Of a DNA stretch of 64,000 bases, positions 62,690-64,000 are shown one piece after another. Below the pieces are notes generated by a model. It had not been told where the DNA came from and ran no database searches. It saw nothing but the letters and a program-made list of their open reading frames with translations. The position numbers and the translations under genes are program-made. The first letter of the stretch is position 1. Each line of letters begins with the position of its first letter. Source of the stretch: a candidate division KSB1 bacterium (GTDB lineage Bacteria > Zhuqueibacterota > Zhuqueibacteria > Zhuqueibacterales > Zhuqueibacteraceae). The stretch covers positions 23,947 through 87,946 of the forward strand of contig JAPDQB010000025.1 in the NCBI GenBank assembly GCA_034506175.1, written 5' to 3'.

Positions 62690-63112
62690 ATGGCGGAACC
62701 GACAAAATTTACGCCAACACGCAAAGTTGAATTCGAGCAACTGGCGCGAGATCGTAAAGATGATTTTGAAGCTCTGAGAGAAAAAGGACGATGGGCGGCG
62801 TCGGTGTATATTGGGCCGTATATAGTAGAAGCGCGGCTTAAGTTCAAAATCTGCGAGGCGCTCAAACTGGAGCAGTTGCCGGCGGTTCTAAAAACGCACA
62901 ACTTGCTGGCTTTGGTCATATTTGCCGGCTTGCTCGATGAGCTTAAAGCTTTGCCGAAAGTTTTTGACAATTTTAAGAAGATCAATCGTCTTCACGAAAA
63001 TACGGTGTGGCGCTATAAAGTTGCCGATCCGACGCATCAAGCCAATTCAAGGCGACTGCACAATTGGCTTTTTAATCCAACCAACGGAGTGATGATATGG
63101 CTGGGACTGTAG
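62690..63112 (+). CDS. HEPN-like protein
   Basis: About 140 residues from ATG 62690 (GGAGGAC site). The region ALREKGRWAASVYIGPYIVEARLKFKICEALKLEQLPAVLKTHNLLALVIFAG resembles HEPN domains: a helix with a Tyr/Pro, then a ...TH.L..L...AG... helix. A canonical RX4-6H catalytic motif is not obvious. It overlaps the following gene by 16 bases. HEPN proteins are often toxins or RNases with partner genes; partner here could be the two small paralogues. Confidence 0.5.
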   Translation: MAEPTKFTPTRKVEFEQLARDRKDDFEALREKGRWAASVYIGPYIVEARLKFKICEALKLEQLPAVLKTHNLLALVIFAGLLDELKALPKVFDNFKKINRLHENTVWRYKVADPTHQANSRRLHNWLFNPTNGVMIWLGL

Positions 63113-63390
63113 CTGTAAGCAAAAAGCTTCTCGACCGTTTGCGCGCCGCGTTCAAGCGCTATGGTACTGAAGTATTGGGTGACCCTGATATAGCCGTCGA
63201 TTTCTTTCCAACGGAATTTGGGGAATTCTTTGGCGTGCTTTTGACTTCACCCAAATTTGAAAGCATGTTGGATGCAGAACGGCAAGATTCGGTTTGGGAT
63301 TACTTGAGCTCCGATCCTGAAATTACCGACGAAGACCGTTTCTACATCTCCCAGATCGCCACCGAGACCGAAGCCGTCGAATTCATTTGA
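63097..63390 (+). CDS. Small tandem paralogue 1, unknown
   Basis: 97 residues; GGAGTGATGAT site. KKLLDRLRAAFKRYGTEVLGDPDIAVDFFPTEFGEFFGVLLTSPKFESML and DSVWDYLSSDPEI...EAVEFI. Acidic, soluble, no recognised family. It overlaps the HEPN-like stop. About half of the residues match paralogue 2. Confidence 0.6.
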   Translation: MAGTVAVSKKLLDRLRAAFKRYGTEVLGDPDIAVDFFPTEFGEFFGVLLTSPKFESMLDAERQDSVWDYLSSDPEITDEDRFYISQIATETEAVEFI

Positions 63391-63405
63391 ACGATGGGGT
63401 GTGAC

Positions 63406-63699
63406 ATGGTTGGGACGACGATGGTGAATAAAGAGCTTCTTGACCGAGTTCGTGCGGCGTTCAAACGCTATGGTGTTCAAGTCCTTGATGACCCTGATAT
63501 CACGGTTGATTTGTTTGCCTCGGAACTTGGAATGTACCTTGACGTTGTTTTGGGTTCACCTAAATTTCAAAGCATGAGATTTGGTGAAGGGCACGATCCC
63601 GTCTGGGGTTTTCTGCGCGCTGATCCTGAAATGGCGAAAGATGATCCTGATCTCATCCTGCAAATCAGGGTCGAACCCGAACACGTTGAGTTCATCTGA
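63406..63699 (+). CDS. Small tandem paralogue 2, unknown
   Basis: 97 residues from ATG 63406 (GGGGT site). MVNKELLDRVRAAFKRYGVQVLDDPDITVDLFASELGMYLDVVLGSPKFQSM and DPVWGFLRADPEM...EHVEFI parallel paralogue 1 throughout. Tandem duplication. No motif recognised. Confidence 0.6.
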   Translation: MVGTTMVNKELLDRVRAAFKRYGVQVLDDPDITVDLFASELGMYLDVVLGSPKFQSMRFGEGHDPVWGFLRADPEMAKDDPDLILQIRVEPEHVEFI

Positions 63700-63714
63700 A
63701 CTTCGAGCGCCGTC

Positions 63715-63930
63715 ATGGCCTACTTCCTGCACATTCTCATTCTCATCAACATCTACATCATTATCGCCATTTCGCTCAATCTCATTGCGGGCTACACCGG
63801 CATTCTGTCGATTGCGCACGCGGCGTTTTACGGGGTGGGCGCGTATGTGGCGGCGCTGCTGGCGGTGAATTATGGGTATCCCCTCGGTGAACCCCGTCTT
63901 GCACCGAGGGGTCAAATGATTTATATTTGA
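63715..63930 (+). pseudogene. livM: LivM N-terminal fragment cut by IS element
   Basis: HILILINIYIIIAISLNLIAGYTGILSIAHAAFYGVGAYVAALLAVNYGYP is LivM, which should be about 300 residues. At about 63880 it changes to unrelated LGEPRLAPRGQMIYI and stops. The break coincides with the hairpin and IS66-like sequence. Confidence 0.8.
63880..63911. repeat. Inverted repeat at the element junction
   Basis: CCCCTCGGTG (63880-63889) and CACCGAGGGG (63902-63911) are perfect 10-base inverted repeats. They lie where LivM homology ends, beside the transposase-like end. Confidence 0.6.
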
Positions 63931-64000
63931 GATGGAGTTTTCCAGTTCTGTGGCAAAAGCTCGGCGACGCGCGAGATGGGATAATCAGCAATGCGGGTTA
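63921..64000 (-). mobile_element. IS66-like transposase C-terminus (partial)
   Basis: On the minus strand the last codons before TAA (63923-63921) read TRIADYPISRVAELLPQNWKTP, which resembles the C-terminal end of IS66-family TnpC proteins (...DHP...LLPWN...). The rest lies beyond the window. Short segment, so the family call is tentative. Confidence 0.5.

Noticed and set aside
1..64000. CRISPR arrays, tRNA or rRNA genes
   Set aside because: No regularly spaced direct repeats and no recognisable RNA gene sequence were seen; a covariance search was not possible.

Overview
The window looks like part of a chromosome from a Gram-negative bacterium of the FCB side of the tree (Bacteroidota/Calditrichota/KSB1-like lineages). 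Evidence: an outer-membrane assembly and lipid A block (bamA, ompH/skp, lpxD, lpxA), a fused lpxC-fabZ gene as in Bacteroidetes and relatives, a Bacteroidetes-type FabI, DUF4175 and DUF4159 proteins, and a TonB-plug-like lipoprotein. Phylum is an inference; no rRNA or tRNA gene was recognised and no CRISPR array was seen.

Layout. 1-18 kb is mostly minus strand: a cut-off unknown gene; a TPR protein, a DUF4175 coiled-coil membrane protein, a frameshifted retropepsin-like protease and a DUF4159 protein; an NCS1 transporter with a coupled 56-residue membrane protein; a Tat-exported Gfo/Idh/MocA oxidoreductase; small regulatory or toxin-antitoxin-like genes with decayed nucleotidyltransferases; an MDR dehydrogenase; an M19 dipeptidase; a LOG protein; rpsT (plus strand); a geranylgeranyl-reductase-like flavoprotein; a plug-domain lipoprotein; and an amidase at 18-20 kb. 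From 20 kb the plus strand dominates: Nudix, a class III aminotransferase, then bamA-ompH-lpxD-lpxC/fabZ-lpxA. 29-31.5 kb is a small accessory patch (frameshifted hicBA, ybjQ split by a DUF4160/DUF2442 cassette, a frameshifted DUF4351 gene). 31.5-39.6 kb holds lipM-like, an outer-membrane-type protein, dxr, rseP, an aminotransferase, gcvT and an M28 peptidase. 39.6-49.2 kb is an aspartate/lysine (diaminopimelate) block: lysC, fabI, asd, a second lysC, dapB, a decayed vapBC pair, dapA, dapD and an aminotransferase. 49.3-53.3 kb has an Xaa-Pro peptidase, an N-terminally truncated M1 aminopeptidase and a ThrE-type exporter.

53.4-64 kb is an accessory zone. It has a DinB gene with its middle deleted, a UPF0175/DUF3368 toxin-antitoxin pair, two truncated DUF4926 genes (the second carries directly upstream a leader and promoter homologous to the one upstream of the UPF0175/DUF3368 pair), a HicB remnant, a possible orphan toxin/immunity pair, and a clearly AT-richer three-gene operon (LivK-like binding lipoprotein, unknown two-helix membrane protein, B12-binding radical SAM enzyme). 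A branched-chain amino-acid transporter locus (livH, livM) follows. It has been hit repeatedly: a truncated second livH copy, a DUF5678/VapBC cassette between the two livH copies, a HEPN-like gene plus two tandem paralogues between livH and livM, and an IS66-like element cutting livM at the window edge.

Two kinds of dispersed non-coding repeat recur: a double mini-hairpin element (three copies, two inside the lysine operon and one cutting a DUF4926 gene), and short-period degenerate repeats in several intergenic leaders. The UPF0175/DUF3368 pair, the intact VapBC pair and the AT-rich radical SAM operon are the most coherent candidate systems here. The most interesting undescribed candidates are that AT-rich operon and the HEPN-plus-tandem-paralogue cassette.
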